Positions 25,036 through 36,184 are shown, numbered from the stretch's first letter. The stretch: DNA of 51,085 nucleotides from Conoideocrella luteorostrata (GCA_032433595.1 JASWJB010000319.1:1-51085), one strand, 5' to 3'. Numbers and translations: made by a program. The notes: generated by a model from the letters alone, not told the origin.

Positions 25036-26394
25036 TCATCTCGGACCTGGGCCCATCAACATGTTCGAATCCCATAGCAATACTCGTTCATCCCATCCCA
25101 CAGATGCAACCCATCCGCCGGCACCGAACAAACACCAGTCAACACCTGTGACAAATTCGGTGTGTCTGTTCATGACACCCAGTTGGTGACCGGGTTTTGC
25201 CCCAGCCACGGGACCAGAGGGCTGAGCCGAACCGTCATTCCATAACCGGACAGTCATGTCGTAGCTTGCACTGATGAGGACGTCGCTCGCATGGGGACTC
25301 CAAGCCAAGCGACGAATAGCATATTCGTGACCATGCATGACCGATAGCGGGCCAGTGGTTGGGCTGCGAATATCAAAGGTCCGAACGATGCGGTCCACGC
25401 CACCGGTAGCGACGACGGTATCGTTGTATTTGTTCCAGTCGTGCGTGAGGACTTCCGCCGGGGGGCTACCTGCCGCAAGGCCAGGGTTCACGCCCGGCTG
25501 CTGACCTGCGGCATGGACGGGAATAGTGGAGACGAGATGGTATTTGGCGGAGGATGGGGTTCGGAGATCGTAGATTCGCAGGTGGGAGTCTGAGGATACG
25601 GCTGATATTAATGCTGGGTTGGAGGGACAGAATGATGCGCTGTAGGTGCAGTTGCCGATGGGGAGGGTTTTCAACGAGTGAGCACGAGTTGGGGACCACT
25701 AGAGAGACAGCAAGTAGGAATGTTAGTAGGCATGTCACAAGCCACTGTCCCCAAACCAAAAAAAAGAAAAAAGAAAAAAGAAAAAAGAAAAAAGAAAATA
25801 GATGACGACGATGATTTGCGAGGAAGATGCCGTAAACTGACAATCTTTACGGTCCCATCCCACGAGCTCGAGATGAAGGTGTCTTTCGTGACTGGGCTCC
25901 AGCAAACAGAGAATGTCTCCCTCTTGTGCTCATGGAAGTTCATGACAGGGAAGTCATTCACACCGAGGTCAAAAAGCTTCAATGAACCATCGCCACAAGC
26001 GACAATCAATTGATTCTCGTTGATTTCTGACCAAGCTAAATCGTACAGCGCATCGTTCGTGTCGAACCTAACAACCCCTCGGACTTTGTCAACAGTTTCC
26101 TTATGTATTTTTTTTTTTTTAAATGTTTAATCGTTTTTCGTTGCGAGGTTTTTAAACATGCGCTTTGTGCTGTGCGTGTATGCCATATCGTGTCATCTGC
26201 TGCGGGCTGGGACCAACATACGTCTTCTCTACCTGGACTCCTTGCGCCGTGAGCGCCAGCGCAAATACACGGCCGTTCCCGACGATTCCAAAGTTTGCGG
26301 ATGCTGCGACGGCTATGCGCGAATCATAGTATGGCGAGTACTTGACCGCGTAGGGGTTGTATCCTTGGGTGCGGAACTCGAGCATGGCTGCCAT
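25036..26394 (-). CDS. pex7: Peroxin 7, PTS2 import receptor
   Basis: A cytosolic WD40 receptor that carries PTS2 proteins to the peroxisome. Three exons: 26394-26222, 26067-25842 and 25698-25036, giving about 353 aa, typical for Pex7. The N-terminus has the highly conserved LEFRTQGYNPYAVKYSP block, followed by RIAVAASANFGIVGNGR. WD repeats include LYDLAWSE, LFDLG, VCWSP...SSSWDGTVKIW, CPSNPALIS...RIYDLR, DWNKYNDTVVATGGVDR...FDIRSP, LAWSPHASDVLISASYDMTVRLW and DWCLFGAGGWVASVGWDERVLLWD. Both introns are long for this locus (154 and 143 nt). Intron 1 was placed by the GTATGT donor and the TTAG acceptor, which restore VEKTFDTNDALYD. The start at 26394 has A at -3; an ATG three codons in is an alternative. 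Confidence 0.95.
25757..25798. repeat. A6G-type purine microsatellite inside pex7 intron 2
   Basis: Runs of AAAAAAG on the plus strand repeat at least four times. In the pex7 sense direction this is a polypyrimidine (CTTTTTT)n tract upstream of a CTACTAAC branch-like site and the acceptor. It explains the unusual intron length. Confidence 0.85.
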
Positions 26395-27795
26395 TTTTGG
26401 GGCAGGGACAACGGCGAGCCTGCGTCGAGGCGCATTGAGGGTTTGAGGATTGGCTTGTCGAGAAGGGCTGAGCTTGCGCGATTGAATGACAGCTAGAGGA
26501 AGGCGGAGGGTTTTGCAAGCAGGGCCGGGTGCTCAGAGTGCTGGGAGTAGAGATGTTTGGAGGGGTGAAGTTGAATTGATTGACTGACATGTGCCTCGGC
26601 AAAGGCTGGTGGTGGTGCTGTAACTAATTATTGGTAGCTATGAATGTACGGAGTACGGAGTGTGGAGTACGGAGCATTGAGGGCGCTCCCGACGTACATA
26701 CATAATTGTGTTGGGGGGTGGGAAGGTGGGGGTGGATGGGCCTTCAACCCAAGATGAATCGGCTCCAGCAGCAGGAGAGAGAGGGCTGGGCTAAAGTGGT
26801 TGCCATCGTCACATGATGTCGCGTCTGGTGCATCATAATCACCAAGCTATCACTGAGACGTCATTTCGATCGCAAAGGAGTGCAGGGTTAAGGCATTGCG
26901 TATGAGGCAGGAATAGAATTTATAGCCGTTTTGCCGCCTGCAACATGCTTGCTCATGCTGGAATACTATCATGTGTCGGGCTTGAGGATGCATTATCGAA
27001 CCTCCGGAGCCCCAATCGAGGTGTAGCAGGCGGTGAACCCAGAGATGAGAGAGGTGCGTGGCAATCTTTCCTTTGACAGGGGAGGGTATAAACAGTTGTT
27101 TAATAAGACTACTTCACCTAGTCCACTGGGAAGGAAAGCCGATAATAAGCAGTAGGTTGGCGACTAAGGGATCTATCTATCTTTAAAGAAAACGTCGCAA
27201 AAAGACAAGGGAAGAGGAACAGAGTAGCTGATGACAGGTGGCCGGGGTTTATAAGCATTGTCTCGCTCACCCCCAAGTTCCACAGTTAAAAGACACATTT
27301 CTCGCCTCAATCTGGTATGCTCGTTCTTGTTCATTTACATCAACCTATTGACGAGCATTTCGGATGTGACGTCGCCAAGTCTAGTCGCAACCCATTGAAA
27401 CTGATATAATGATATCCATATCAGTAGCTGCCTGTTATGCAGATGCTACTGCATGTACTGGCAAAAAGGTTTCCATTATGGATGAAAGAGCATGTCATAT
27501 ATCTCGGATAGAGAGCTGTTGACTTAGGAAGCTCTAGGCCCAAGGAAACAGCAGCAGGGAACCTCTGTGTAAGGTCAGAGGTCAGATTGATGATAAAAGA
27601 CGGATATTTTTCTTGTATGAGAGAATCAAGAAGTAATTCGACATCAACTGACTGCTAACATCACTAACCCGCGTCACGACTCGAGGTAGGAAATACAGTC
27701 TAAATGGACCTACGCAATGTCAAGACCGTTCTCATTGTGTGTGAATGAATTTGGTAGGACTAGAGATGACATTGCCGAGTCGAAACTGAAAAGTC
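26395..27795. other. 1.4-kb intergenic region upstream of pex7
   Basis: This holds the pex7 promoter and, at its right end, the 3' end of the Zn2Cys6 gene. A four-unit heptamer array lies at 26647-26676, about 250 bp upstream of pex7. A G-rich stretch (ttggggggtgggaaggtggggg) sits at 26711-26733. No ORF with family resemblance was found. Confidence 0.5.
26647..26676 (+). repeat. Four-unit heptamer array TACGGAG/TACGGAG/TGTGGAG/TACGGAG
   Basis: Four consecutive 7-bp units, the third with two mismatches, then CA. This is the longest array in the window and shows that the dispersed 9-mer TACGGAGTA is one heptamer plus the start of the next. It lies upstream of pex7. Confidence 0.9.
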
Positions 27796-29515
27796 TCAGT
27801 TCGGTGTTGAATCCCCGGCTTCGTCGGGGAGGAACAGTTCACACAGCCAAGAGAATGGCTTTCCAACTTGTTGTCGAGCACGTGCCATGAAATCATCTAA
27901 TTGTGTCAGTTTTCAGCGCAAGGGAGAAGTCGAGAGTACAGCGATGAACCCACGTCGGTCTTTTAGCAGGTCTGACATTTTCTGCATATATAAAATTGCA
28001 GGAGTATCCAAATTTGCCTTGGCCACGTCTTCCACAGAACCCCATGCTTCCCATGAGAGGGAAAATGGATCCATGCCTCTCAGAATGCAGCGGTAATGGT
28101 AAATGAGATTCTCTGCGCTATACTTCCACTTCTCCATCATGGTTCTGGAGGTGTAATTGACGTTGGCGGGTGTATTTCCACCCTTCCAGAGCAGCCTGTC
28201 AGAACCTTACGAGTCATGTTCTAATCATTACGATGAGGCAGAGGCTTACCATGTCGACATTGATATCACTATAGAACAATTGCAGCTCATATACTTTCTC
28301 CAAGGTGCTCAGAAGGATAAAGCAAGTCAAGTATACCTCGTACCAATTTTCTTTGTTCTTCTTGTCGAATATCGTCTTCTTGAGTCGTGACGCTACCGTC
28401 CCCATTAGTCGTATCATGATATGTATCGCAACTGTGTCTATTTGGAAGTCCAAGACACTTGGGACTGGGATTTGTCCGTGGATAGGGAACCGTGGATCAT
28501 TAACCCTTGCGATATTGAGAGTCTCATTGCCGATGATTGACATGCTTTCGCGACAAAAATAGGCAATGAGTCGTATTCTTAGAGCATTACTGACAGCAGA
28601 GTCCTAGTAAAACAAATCTTTAGCTGTTCTGAATGGCTTATGAAGTAGGAAAAGTTCATAGGGGTATATTACAGGGTAGGCTGCTGCATATCGTGTGGCT
28701 TCCAATACTGTTACGACAGATATGTCGTCGACTTCCAAGACCCCGAGGTCGTGCTTGAACAAATCTGAAGAGCTCTCAATGTATGCTTCAAGGCTACAGC
28801 TCAAAACTTCAGGTTCATCCTATCTTAGTTAGAAAATAGGTATGGCTTCCAATTTAAGTTTATTTTTAAAAACAAATCTCAGAAGGCTCACACAAGCAAA
28901 AGGCGGAAAGGTCAAAACAAGTTTGTGACCACCGCTGCCTTCCCAGACATCTTCCAAGATATCACTGTCTCTTGGAACGAATTTCCTGCACTTGATCGAC
29001 ATCTTGGGTCCCGACCCGCTCGGGATCCCCAAAAATGGAAATTCTACGTGAATGGTCCTCGCGACCTGATCGTCTGCAGCCCATCGAAGCAATGGTAGCT
29101 GCGATTGAGGCTGATTCGCCCTACTATTTCCTAGACAGAGTAAGCACCATGTTGCAAAAAAAAAAAAAACCCCTATTGGAGGGCAGTGGACTCTCACCGG
29201 CTCTAAAGCATATAACATTATCTAGTGAATCGTGATAGCAAGGCTGGGTGAAAATTGTTGCACTCTCTGTAGCTCGCACACAGCTCGCGCACGGAAAGGT
29301 GAGGTCGCACTTGTCGTCGTGTCAGTCAGCGGGCTATTTTGGCATATAAATCAAATGGGTTCGAAACCTACAGAGAGGTGGTACACTTTGCACCTTACGC
29401 AGGCACTCTCGGTTCTGACACGGCTTGATTCGCTACTGAGGGCTTGCGACGGCGGGGCCATGTCATGCGTAGGTTCGTTTTGTGACATTGAGGAGGTCCA
29501 GCCCTCAGCGGACAT
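27796..29515 (-). CDS. Short Zn2Cys6 transcription factor
   Basis: A Gal4-type nuclear regulator, targets unknown. I assemble seven exons: 29515-29372, 29309-29198, 29130-28892, 28819-28673, 28603-28250, 28182-27954 and 27896-27796, giving about 441 aa. Intron 1 splits the zinc cluster: C-VR-C-KVYHLS before it, C-DLTFP-C-AS-C after it. The sixth Cys is later than usual (13 residues on, FTQPC). Further on are TIHVEFPF, SIKCRKFVPRDSDILEDVWE and a helical C-terminal domain (DSAVSNALRIRLIAYFC, RFPIHGQIPVPSVLDFQID, WYEVYLTCFILL, RCILRGMDPFSL) common to many short Zn2Cys6 proteins of Sordariomycetes. A TAG at 28606-28604 that appears in frame is read as the acceptor of a 69-nt intron with branch site GCTAAAG. 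The acceptor at 28183 (GGAAG) is the weakest junction. Confidence 0.78.
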
Positions 29516-30993
29516 TCTAGTTGTATTTGCATCCCTGGGAGGCGTGTTTGGATTGCCGAATGCCAAGGAACCATCCAAGGAGCCTGGTATATGTAGTTGG
29601 AGCTCGTTATCAAACCGCCGATAAGCAGCGTCATGTAGAGGAGTGACAACGGTTGTCAGCGTTGCGAGAAGTAGAGACCTGAATGAGTCTTGAACGCTGA
29701 TGAATCGCTTAGTAAGAGGTAATGTTCCGTGACTAGTACTGGTGAATGGGAAGGAGTACAGGTGCGGTTGTTGTGAAGGAGTGCAAATAGCTGATGCCCA
29801 TGTAAACTATCGTGCATGACTCCTATGGCCAATGAGTTGTTCACATCACAATTCATGTCTTCTATTCCGGCGGTCGATGAGGCAAACGCGCTCAGCTGCT
29901 GGGTCCCCGCGAGTAGTAGCGAGGTTGGCTGGTGAATGTTGGTCTGGGATACATACAAGCACAGATGGGCATCATACTTGCATATCAGCAGCTCGACAAG
30001 CCGTAGTCTGTCTTTGCTGGTGGACTCTACTGCAGGCGGGAAGAGAACACTTAAAAACTTAGTATTCTTCATAATATTAGCAGGAGTAATAAACAGGGAG
30101 GGATTCCCCTCTAGCTCTTACGTTAAAAGTATTACGTTCTAGGCTAGCCTTTTTGTTTTTGCTTAGATAATGTATCTTACATTGTTAGCTATCTGTTTTA
30201 CTCGCGGCAACCAAGAGATATAAAGTAGGCAGTATTACGAAAATACAAGAGTTCGCGCAGCGTTCTAGAATTGAAAGATACAGCGCCGCTCGGCGAGAAG
30301 AGGCTTCTGAGACGTTTTATACGTAATACGCAGCATAAAGTTGGTTAGCGCGTTGGTGGGACTGATTGATTAAACAGATGGCTAATATTAGTCACGGACC
30401 AAATGTTAATTGCTCCATATGTGTGTAACCAAAGCGTATTCCGACGAGTTGTGTGCGGCGAGCGACGGACTTAAAATCACCCCAATTACACCGAGAGAGG
30501 AAGAAAGCTACTCCGTACACCTGAGCGCATTCGCTCTCCTAATCTTAGATACCATATGGACGTATAGAGAAACTCTATTGTGGTGCATACAGCAAGTTCA
30601 ACCCGTTCAACTTATGTACTTGATTCCGCCGCTGCGCCCTCACACTCTAGTCACGCATCTTTGTGGAAAGCCTCAGGGAGTTCGCGCCCTAATAAACACG
30701 TCAAGTGTGGAGTCATCGGCGCAAGTGTGTGTGGGTGGCGCGGCTAACGGTTTACAATTTAAACGGCGGAATAACGACCTGCACATCGAAAGCAACGTGA
30801 ATTCCATAAAAGGTCGGCGCAAAATGTGGCTGGATGTTCAAATGTTAGCCGGCTGACAACTCCTCAATTGCCTTCCTATACTATTGTCGTTCGAGAAAAG
30901 ATCACATCTCGCGCTGTCACGACCTACGAGCTGGCAGACACATTATGTAACTAGTTACTCAAGTGTTTCATTCCGACAAATCAACCTTTAGTT
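29516..30993. other. 1.5-kb intergenic region with AT-rich island
   Basis: Lies between the divergent Zn2Cys6 and AlkB-like genes. Its middle, about 30040-30400, is clearly more AT-rich than the flanks and has many TA dinucleotides and short direct words (ttacgtt, ctagctc/ctaggctagc), perhaps a decayed repeat. An exact TACTCCGTA is at 30509. ORFs of 138 aa (-, 29656-30072) and 148 aa (+, near 30410-30856) show no recognisable family. Confidence 0.45.
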
Positions 30994-32407
30994 ATGAGGT
31001 CCTTTCTCACGAGGCCAGCGTCGAAGCGAAAGCTAAGTCCGGGTCCAGAATCCACCTTTGACGACGACGACGACGGCGGCGGCGACCATGAGCCAACGGA
31101 AGTGAAACTGGCTCTGCTGTCGTCTCTTCACCCTGGCGTGGAGCAAGAGACGCTTCTCGATTTTCTCCTCGCCCACGAAGGGTCTGTCAGCCAAACCTCT
31201 GTCGCTCTCAAGTCGGGCAGGCATTACCAGCAGCGGCACAAAAAGGGCGTCGGTGGCGTGGTGGTGGGATCCCAGCAATCATTGAGACAGTATGCGACGT
31301 CAGCCGATGCTGCAAGTCCTGCGAGGAAAAGGCTCAGAGCGAAGAAGGGAAGCACCCTCCACTTGTACGACCCAGACGACGTTGCAGAACACACGCCGTG
31401 CACCATAATACACAATTTCTTGTCACCAGAGGATGCGAACTGTCTTCTCAAGGAGCTCTTGGATGAAGCGGAGTCGTTTGAGAGCATCACATTCAAGCTG
31501 TTTGACAATGTCGTGTCAAGCCCGCATACGTCAAGCTTCTTCGTGGAGAGCTATGAGGAAATGATAGCCCAAAAGTCGGAATACTATTACAACGGATCAC
31601 AGCTGACGGTAAGTTAGGCACTCCTATAAGGTCGCAGTGCCACCATGAGTGTATTACTGACGGTCTTTTCCCTCTTCTTTTTTTCTCCTCCCGCAGGACG
31701 TACGCCGTATTACACCACAGCTAATTAAAGTAAAACCCATTGTACAAGAAGCCGTGAACAAGCAAATCCAGCACCGGATAAAGACACGGTATCCCGGGGG
31801 CAAGAAGCTGAAACATCAATCTCCCAATGCGTGGGTTCCGAACTCGGCCTTTGTCAATTGTTACAACGGGGCACAACAGAATGTCGGCTGGCACAGCGAT
31901 CAGCTCACATATTTGGGGCCCCGAGCCGTTATTGGGTCAATTTCTCTCGGGGTAGCACGCGAGTTTCGTGTCCGGAGAGTCGTGCCCAGGGACGGCGACA
32001 CCAAGACTGTGGAAGAGTCCGACGCGGAGGGTCAGATATCTATACACCTGCCACATAACTCGCTTCTCGTCATGCACGCCGAGATGCAAGAGGAGTGGAA
32101 GCATTGCGTGACACCCGCTCCGTCGATCGACCCGCACCCCATCGCAGGAAACAAGCGCATTAATATCACATACCGGGACTACAGGCAGCGGTTTCATCCC
32201 CAATATACGCCGCGGTGTGCATGTAAGGTGCCCTGCGTCTTGAGAGTGGTGCAGAAGAAGAAGGAGAACTTTGGGAAGTACTTTTGGATGTGCCATGCTG
32301 GGAACGTGCCTGGGAAAGAGGGCTGCTCGTTCTTTCAATGGGCTGAGTTTGACGAAGATGGCAACCCTGTTGCCAATAAGGAGATTGTCAAGCAATCACG
32401 AGGCTGA
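30994..32407 (+). CDS. AlkB-like Fe(II)/2-oxoglutarate dioxygenase with GRF zinc finger
   Basis: A predicted oxidative demethylase of alkylated nucleic acids (ALKBH2/3-like). Two exons: 30994-31608 and 31697-32407, giving about 441 aa. Residues 30-75 resemble a CUE ubiquitin-binding motif (LALLSSLHPGVEQETLLDFLLAHEGSV). The dioxygenase domain runs from about 125 to 370. The iron ligands are visible as H271-x-D273 in GWHSDQL and His341 in WKHCVTP, with the 2-oxoglutarate-binding Arg in NKRINITYR. FVNCYNGAQQNVGWHSD and PHNSLLVMHAEMQ match the family. The C-terminus carries a GRF zinc finger (C-x-C...KYFWMCHAG...GCSFFQWAEF) for nucleic-acid binding. All key residues are intact. Secure. Confidence 0.95.
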
Positions 32408-33068
32408 CGATGTAACTAATGTATGAACTTGTTTATGATGAAGACTCGACTGACGTTTGCGATTATGTGCGACGCACTGTTTACGCCTTTATGCTTTATG
32501 GCAATTTTGAATATTCGCATTCCCCCCCCCCCTCCCCCCTAACCCCCTTCAAATAAAACAAGGTCTGTTCCGTGTTGAGAACAAAACTATGATCTTGGTA
32601 GTAATTTGACATTAATCCCCATATTGCACGATGGAAACGTCAAAACCTAATCTGACCCCGTGAAGAAATATAGTGAACCATACGGTGATCCATCTAAAGA
32701 ACGATGCGGACGTACAAAGGTACTTGAGCACGGTGGAGTAAATAGCCGAGCTTTATGGATCTCGAAGGCGTTAATACATAAATAATGCTAGTTATGTAAT
32801 TGCCCATCATCGAACATACCAAGTAATCAAGCTCGTCATAGTCTGTTCTATGTATGGTCTACGGGTTGTAAGCAAGTTGCTTTGGTGCGAGTGGGTCAAA
32901 TTGCCGTGCTCAAACTTCCACGCGCAGCTCATCCACTCTGCCCGAGCACCCCAATTCATCCATTCCCTCCCTATTATCCATATCCAGTATTTCCACGACA
33001 ACAAGGCCGCGCAAAATAAATAGCGCCCTCATAAAACCGAGACACCAAAAACATCTCGAGTCGTCGCC
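32408..33068. other. Intergenic region between AlkB-like gene and rib7
   Basis: These 661 bp include a cytosine run at 32522-32547 (C11, T, C6, then TAAC5). The remainder is ordinary AT-rich spacer and the rib7 promoter. No dispersed 9-mer and no credible ORF. Confidence 0.5.
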
Positions 33069-34013
33069 ATGCCAGAAGAGCTCACGTTCCCCGAATCCTC
33101 TGCCGCCTCCCTCCAACCTCACCTGCCCCCCGTTACCATCCATCATGACCAGCAGCAAAGCTCACCGGCACGGCCCTTCGTCACACTCACATTTGCAACG
33201 TCCCTAGACTCATGCCTCTCCCTGGCCCCCGGCGTCCGGACCCGTCTCTCCGGCGCGGCCTCCAAAGCCATGACCCACTACCTCCGATCCCGACACTCGG
33301 CCATCCTCGTCGGCGTGTCTACGGTGCTGGCCGACAATCCCGGTCTGAACTGCCGCATCGTGGATGCTGATTCTGATGCTGGTGCTGGTGCTGGTGCTGG
33401 TGCTGGTGCTGGTGCTGGTGCTGGTGCTGGTGCTGGTGCTGGTGCTGGTGCTGGTGCTGGCGCGGGCAGGATTACGGCCTCCCAGCCGCGTCCTATTGTC
33501 ATTGATCCTCATTTGCGGTGGACGCCTCGCCCCACCGATAAAGTCTTCGAGGTTTGTCGGTCCGGGGCGGGCCTGGCGCCGTTTATCCTCACGGGTGTAG
33601 ATGTAAATAACACAACTGATGCTCTTCCGCGAGAAAGCTACAACATGGTACACGAGCACGGTGGCAAGTTCATCCACATTCCCTGCAGCATGCCGTCGGG
33701 GCGAGATTCTCGCCTGCGCTTCGATTGGAAGGATGTGTTTCGGGCGCTTCTCAGGGAGGAGGGCCTGACGAGCATCATGGTCGAGGGGGGCGGTGAGATC
33801 ATCAACTCGCTGCTGAACCCTGCCTATCACGCATGGATCGACTCCGTCATCGTCACCATTGCACCTACGTGGCTGGGGAAGGGGGGAGTGGTGGTCTCCC
33901 CCGAGAGGGTTTACGACGACGAGGGCACGCCACAGGCTGCAGCTAGACTATCAAATGTGTCGTGGCATCCGTTCGGGGAGGACGTGGTACTGTGTGGCAA
34001 ATTAGAGAGTTGA
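33069..34013 (+). CDS. rib7: 2,5-diamino-6-ribosylamino-pyrimidinone 5'-phosphate reductase (Rib7)
   Basis: An NADPH-dependent reductase that acts after GTP cyclohydrolase II in fungal riboflavin synthesis. It is a single exon of 314 aa, and the whole protein is the RibD C-terminal domain. Visible family blocks are FVTLTFATSLDSCLS near residue 37, SKAMTHYLRSRHSAILVGVSTVLADNPGLNCR, RPIVIDP, the nucleotide-binding glycine motif MVEGGGEIINSLL, and DSVIVTIAPTWLGKGG. Odd point: between LNCRI and the RPIVIDP strand lies an insert, residues about 101-135, made of (Gly-Ala)n encoded by 13 copies of GGTGCT. It falls in a loop where orthologues tolerate length change, so activity is probably kept. Start ATG has GCC before it. 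Confidence 0.95.
   Translation: MPEELTFPESSAASLQPHLPPVTIHHDQQQSSPARPFVTLTFATSLDSCLSLAPGVRTRLSGAASKAMTHYLRSRHSAILVGVSTVLADNPGLNCRIVDADSDAGAGAGAGAGAGAGAGAGAGAGAGAGAGAGRITASQPRPIVIDPHLRWTPRPTDKVFEVCRSGAGLAPFILTGVDVNNTTDALPRESYNMVHEHGGKFIHIPCSMPSGRDSRLRFDWKDVFRALLREEGLTSIMVEGGGEIINSLLNPAYHAWIDSVIVTIAPTWLGKGGVVVSPERVYDDEGTPQAAARLSNVSWHPFGEDVVLCGKLES
33381..33458 (+). repeat. (GGTGCT)13 microsatellite inside rib7
   Basis: Thirteen perfect tandem hexamers within the coding exon. The unit is a multiple of three, so slippage changes only the number of Gly-Ala dipeptides. The flanking gatgct copies and ggcgcgggc look like decayed units. Confidence 0.97.
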
Positions 34014-34431
34014 TAATCCACGATATCTATGCGACGGAGGGAAGATTTTTCTTTTTCTCTCCATGCATGTACTCCGTACGCATGCCATGATTCATAATAA
34101 TTTAGAGTGGGCGACTGATGGAGGATACACCCCCCAGGGCTGCTGTTCTTGATATCCTGATAGGGCAACTACGGAGCAGTTACGGAGTAGTTTGTATGTA
34201 CAATACGGAGCACAGTATTCCGTATGCTTGCCAAGCATAATTGCATAACTAGCAACGCCCCCAATTGTGAGGCTGACGACGAGTAGCTCCTCCGTAGAGG
34301 TGGGCAATGGGTTAGCTTATCTCGCATGACTGGACCATGCACCGTGAATCAAGGCCGGGCGGACATGTAAGTTCTCCCCGTTGGGGGCCAGCCAGCCAGC
34401 CTGGTAACTGATGTCGTTCAAGGTCCCCCCG

Positions 34432-34447
34432 TACTCCGTACTCGGTA
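34432..34447 (+). repeat. Heptamer pair TACTCCG + TACTCGG
   Basis: An exact TACTCCGTA overlaps a one-mismatch TACTCGGTA with period 7. It sits in the 5' half of the region upstream of the ribokinase gene. Confidence 0.75.
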
Positions 34448-34910
34448 CCTTGACAAGCTAGTTTTCCTGTCAGCCCGAAATATTCCGCCGTGAGGATGCG
34501 TGGCTGCCTGGTACGTAGGCAGGTAGGGACGGTCAGCGGCGAGCACCGCGGCCGGGCGATGGACGCACAGCGACCAAGCTGCGGCACCGGGCGACATGCG
34601 GAGTGGGTGAACTGCATTTGCGGTGTCGGAGGAGTATCGCCCAACGGGCAGGGGAGGTGTCTCGCAAGATGCAATTAGCGGAGGCTGCATTGGTCGGATT
34701 GCATAAACACGCACGGGAGTCTGTGATCAAATGAGGCTTGTGGAGGAGCATTTTCCCAACGAAGGTTTCTTCTAGAAGCCAGATCGTCGGCCGGATCTTG
34801 ATCTGGAGCCCGGCCGGAACTTGGTGTGGAAGGGGGAGAAAGCGGTGGTGGCCACTGCCGATGGCCGGGCAGTTGAGCATGTCCCACCCAGCCCTGAGTC
34901 TTTAAACATG

Positions 34911-34926
34911 TACGGAGTACGGAGTA
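34911..34926 (+). repeat. Two-unit heptamer array TACGGAGTACGGAGTA
   Basis: Two exact 9-mers overlap by two bases on the same strand, so the array is direct, not inverted. It follows CATG and precedes TTAG. Confidence 0.9.
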
Positions 34927-36184
34927 TTAGATGCGTATATATATGTACGTGCGTCTGGCCTCTTCCTGTCAGTGGAAAATGCTGCAATTTGTACACGCAT
35001 ACTGCGTATAGCATTGGCTGTGCTCTGAGCGTCACAAGTGTATGTAGTTGCATTTGCAGTTGTGTGGTGAGCAGCCGTCATCCATGTGCCGCCCGAAGGT
35101 AATACAATACAAACGCCGTGCCCTTTCTCGTGTCCTGTACTGTACTTTTCTTTTCTTTTCTTGTTTCTTTCTCCTTTTTTTGTTTGGCGATTTTCACGGA
35201 CCGTCAATATTTACACACGCATCTATTTATTTCGAATACTTTTCCGTTCGCTGCAGCCTATTTATTTGTACTATCCATCCACCCATCCATCCTCCCATCC
35301 ATCCATTTGTGCCACAAGCCATTCATTCATTCACTGCACGATAGATAGCCCAGCCATAGGCGACGAGCTGCAGCGGCAATCAAGCCAGCTCTTAACTAGG
35401 TATATATCTCCTGCACAGAATAAAGAATCACCCCCAAGACAGTACGACACCACCTGCGCCACTATTCTGATTTAAACTAAACCCCACGTGCTGTTTATTC
35501 TGTTTTCCTCGCCATAGCCTCACACACCTTGCTGGACTTTCTCAGTCCTTCCTTTCCTGTCTGTCTGCTTTCGACGCACGCACGCCATGCACGGCCGCAC
35601 GCATGCATGAATACCTACCATCCACATTGTGCTGGCCTGAAATGACATGCCTGGATAGAGATAGGTCTTGCTGCACAGCATACAGTGCTGAGGATATGAT
35701 AAAAAGCTATTAAATGCTTGCAATCTCGTAAGAGAATATGTCGTATCTTGAATTCTGAAATTTTTTTTTTTTTTTTAAATCCCCCCCCTTATAAAGACCT
35801 TTTCTTCTTCTTTAGCCTCTCAATAAAATCTTAAAACCCAAACCAAGTACGTGCTCCGTATTAATCACTCAGTAAGTAACCCACTCCCAGCCCGCCAAAA
35901 CTCCACCGAACCTCCCAAAGTGGCAACCTAACCGCCATCGACAGCTCACTTGAGCATGCCAAGCGCCCTCTCTCTGCTTTTCACAACACCATCTCCAACA
36001 ACAACTCAAAATTCCTTTATTTCGACCTTCATTCACTCGCTCACTCATTCAATCAATCCTCTCGTCCTCCTGAAACACTTGTTTACGAGCATACCGCACA
36101 TGACCAATGTCTAAAACCCCCTTCAATTGAGCGCCCAAAACAAAACAAAAAAAGCAATACATAAAAAAAGAGACCTTGCCCATT

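Larger units (their letters stand above)
34014..36184. other. 2.2-kb intergenic region upstream of ribokinase gene
   Basis: Exact dispersed 9-mers lie at 34070, 34181, 34432, 34911 and 34918, with near copies at 34170, 34204, 34216 and 35852. Other contents are a T/C-rich tract at 35145-35180 (CTTTT repeats), a CCAT/CATC tetranucleotide tract at 35273-35306, and a T16 run at 35761-35776. The last 150 bp are C- and A-rich as in a fungal 5' leader. ORFs in the region are shadows of these simple sequences; no gene is supported. Confidence 0.55.

Noticed and set aside
28604..28606. In-frame TAG in the Zn2Cys6 gene, suggesting a pseudogene
   Set aside because: A 69-nt intron (28672-28604) with GTAATA donor, GCTAAAG branch-like site and CTAG acceptor removes it in phase and joins AAAYP to DSAVSNALR, which reads like the family.
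29351..29365. TTCGAAACC-like word suggesting a tRNA T-arm
   Set aside because: It lies in an intron of the Zn2Cys6 gene, and no acceptor, D or anticodon stems can be formed around it. I found no convincing tRNA in the window.
29656..30072. 138-codon ATG ORF on the minus strand
   Set aside because: No family resemblance, adjacent to a compositionally odd AT-rich island, and no splice partner found; kept out as unproven.
33210..33830. Long minus-strand frame opposite rib7, with Ser-Thr and Pro-Ala repeats in alternate frames
   Set aside because: Shadow of the GGTGCT microsatellite and of rib7 codon bias.
35273..35306. CATC repeats considered as a CRISPR-like or protein-binding array
   Set aside because: Simple tetranucleotide microsatellite with no unique spacers.
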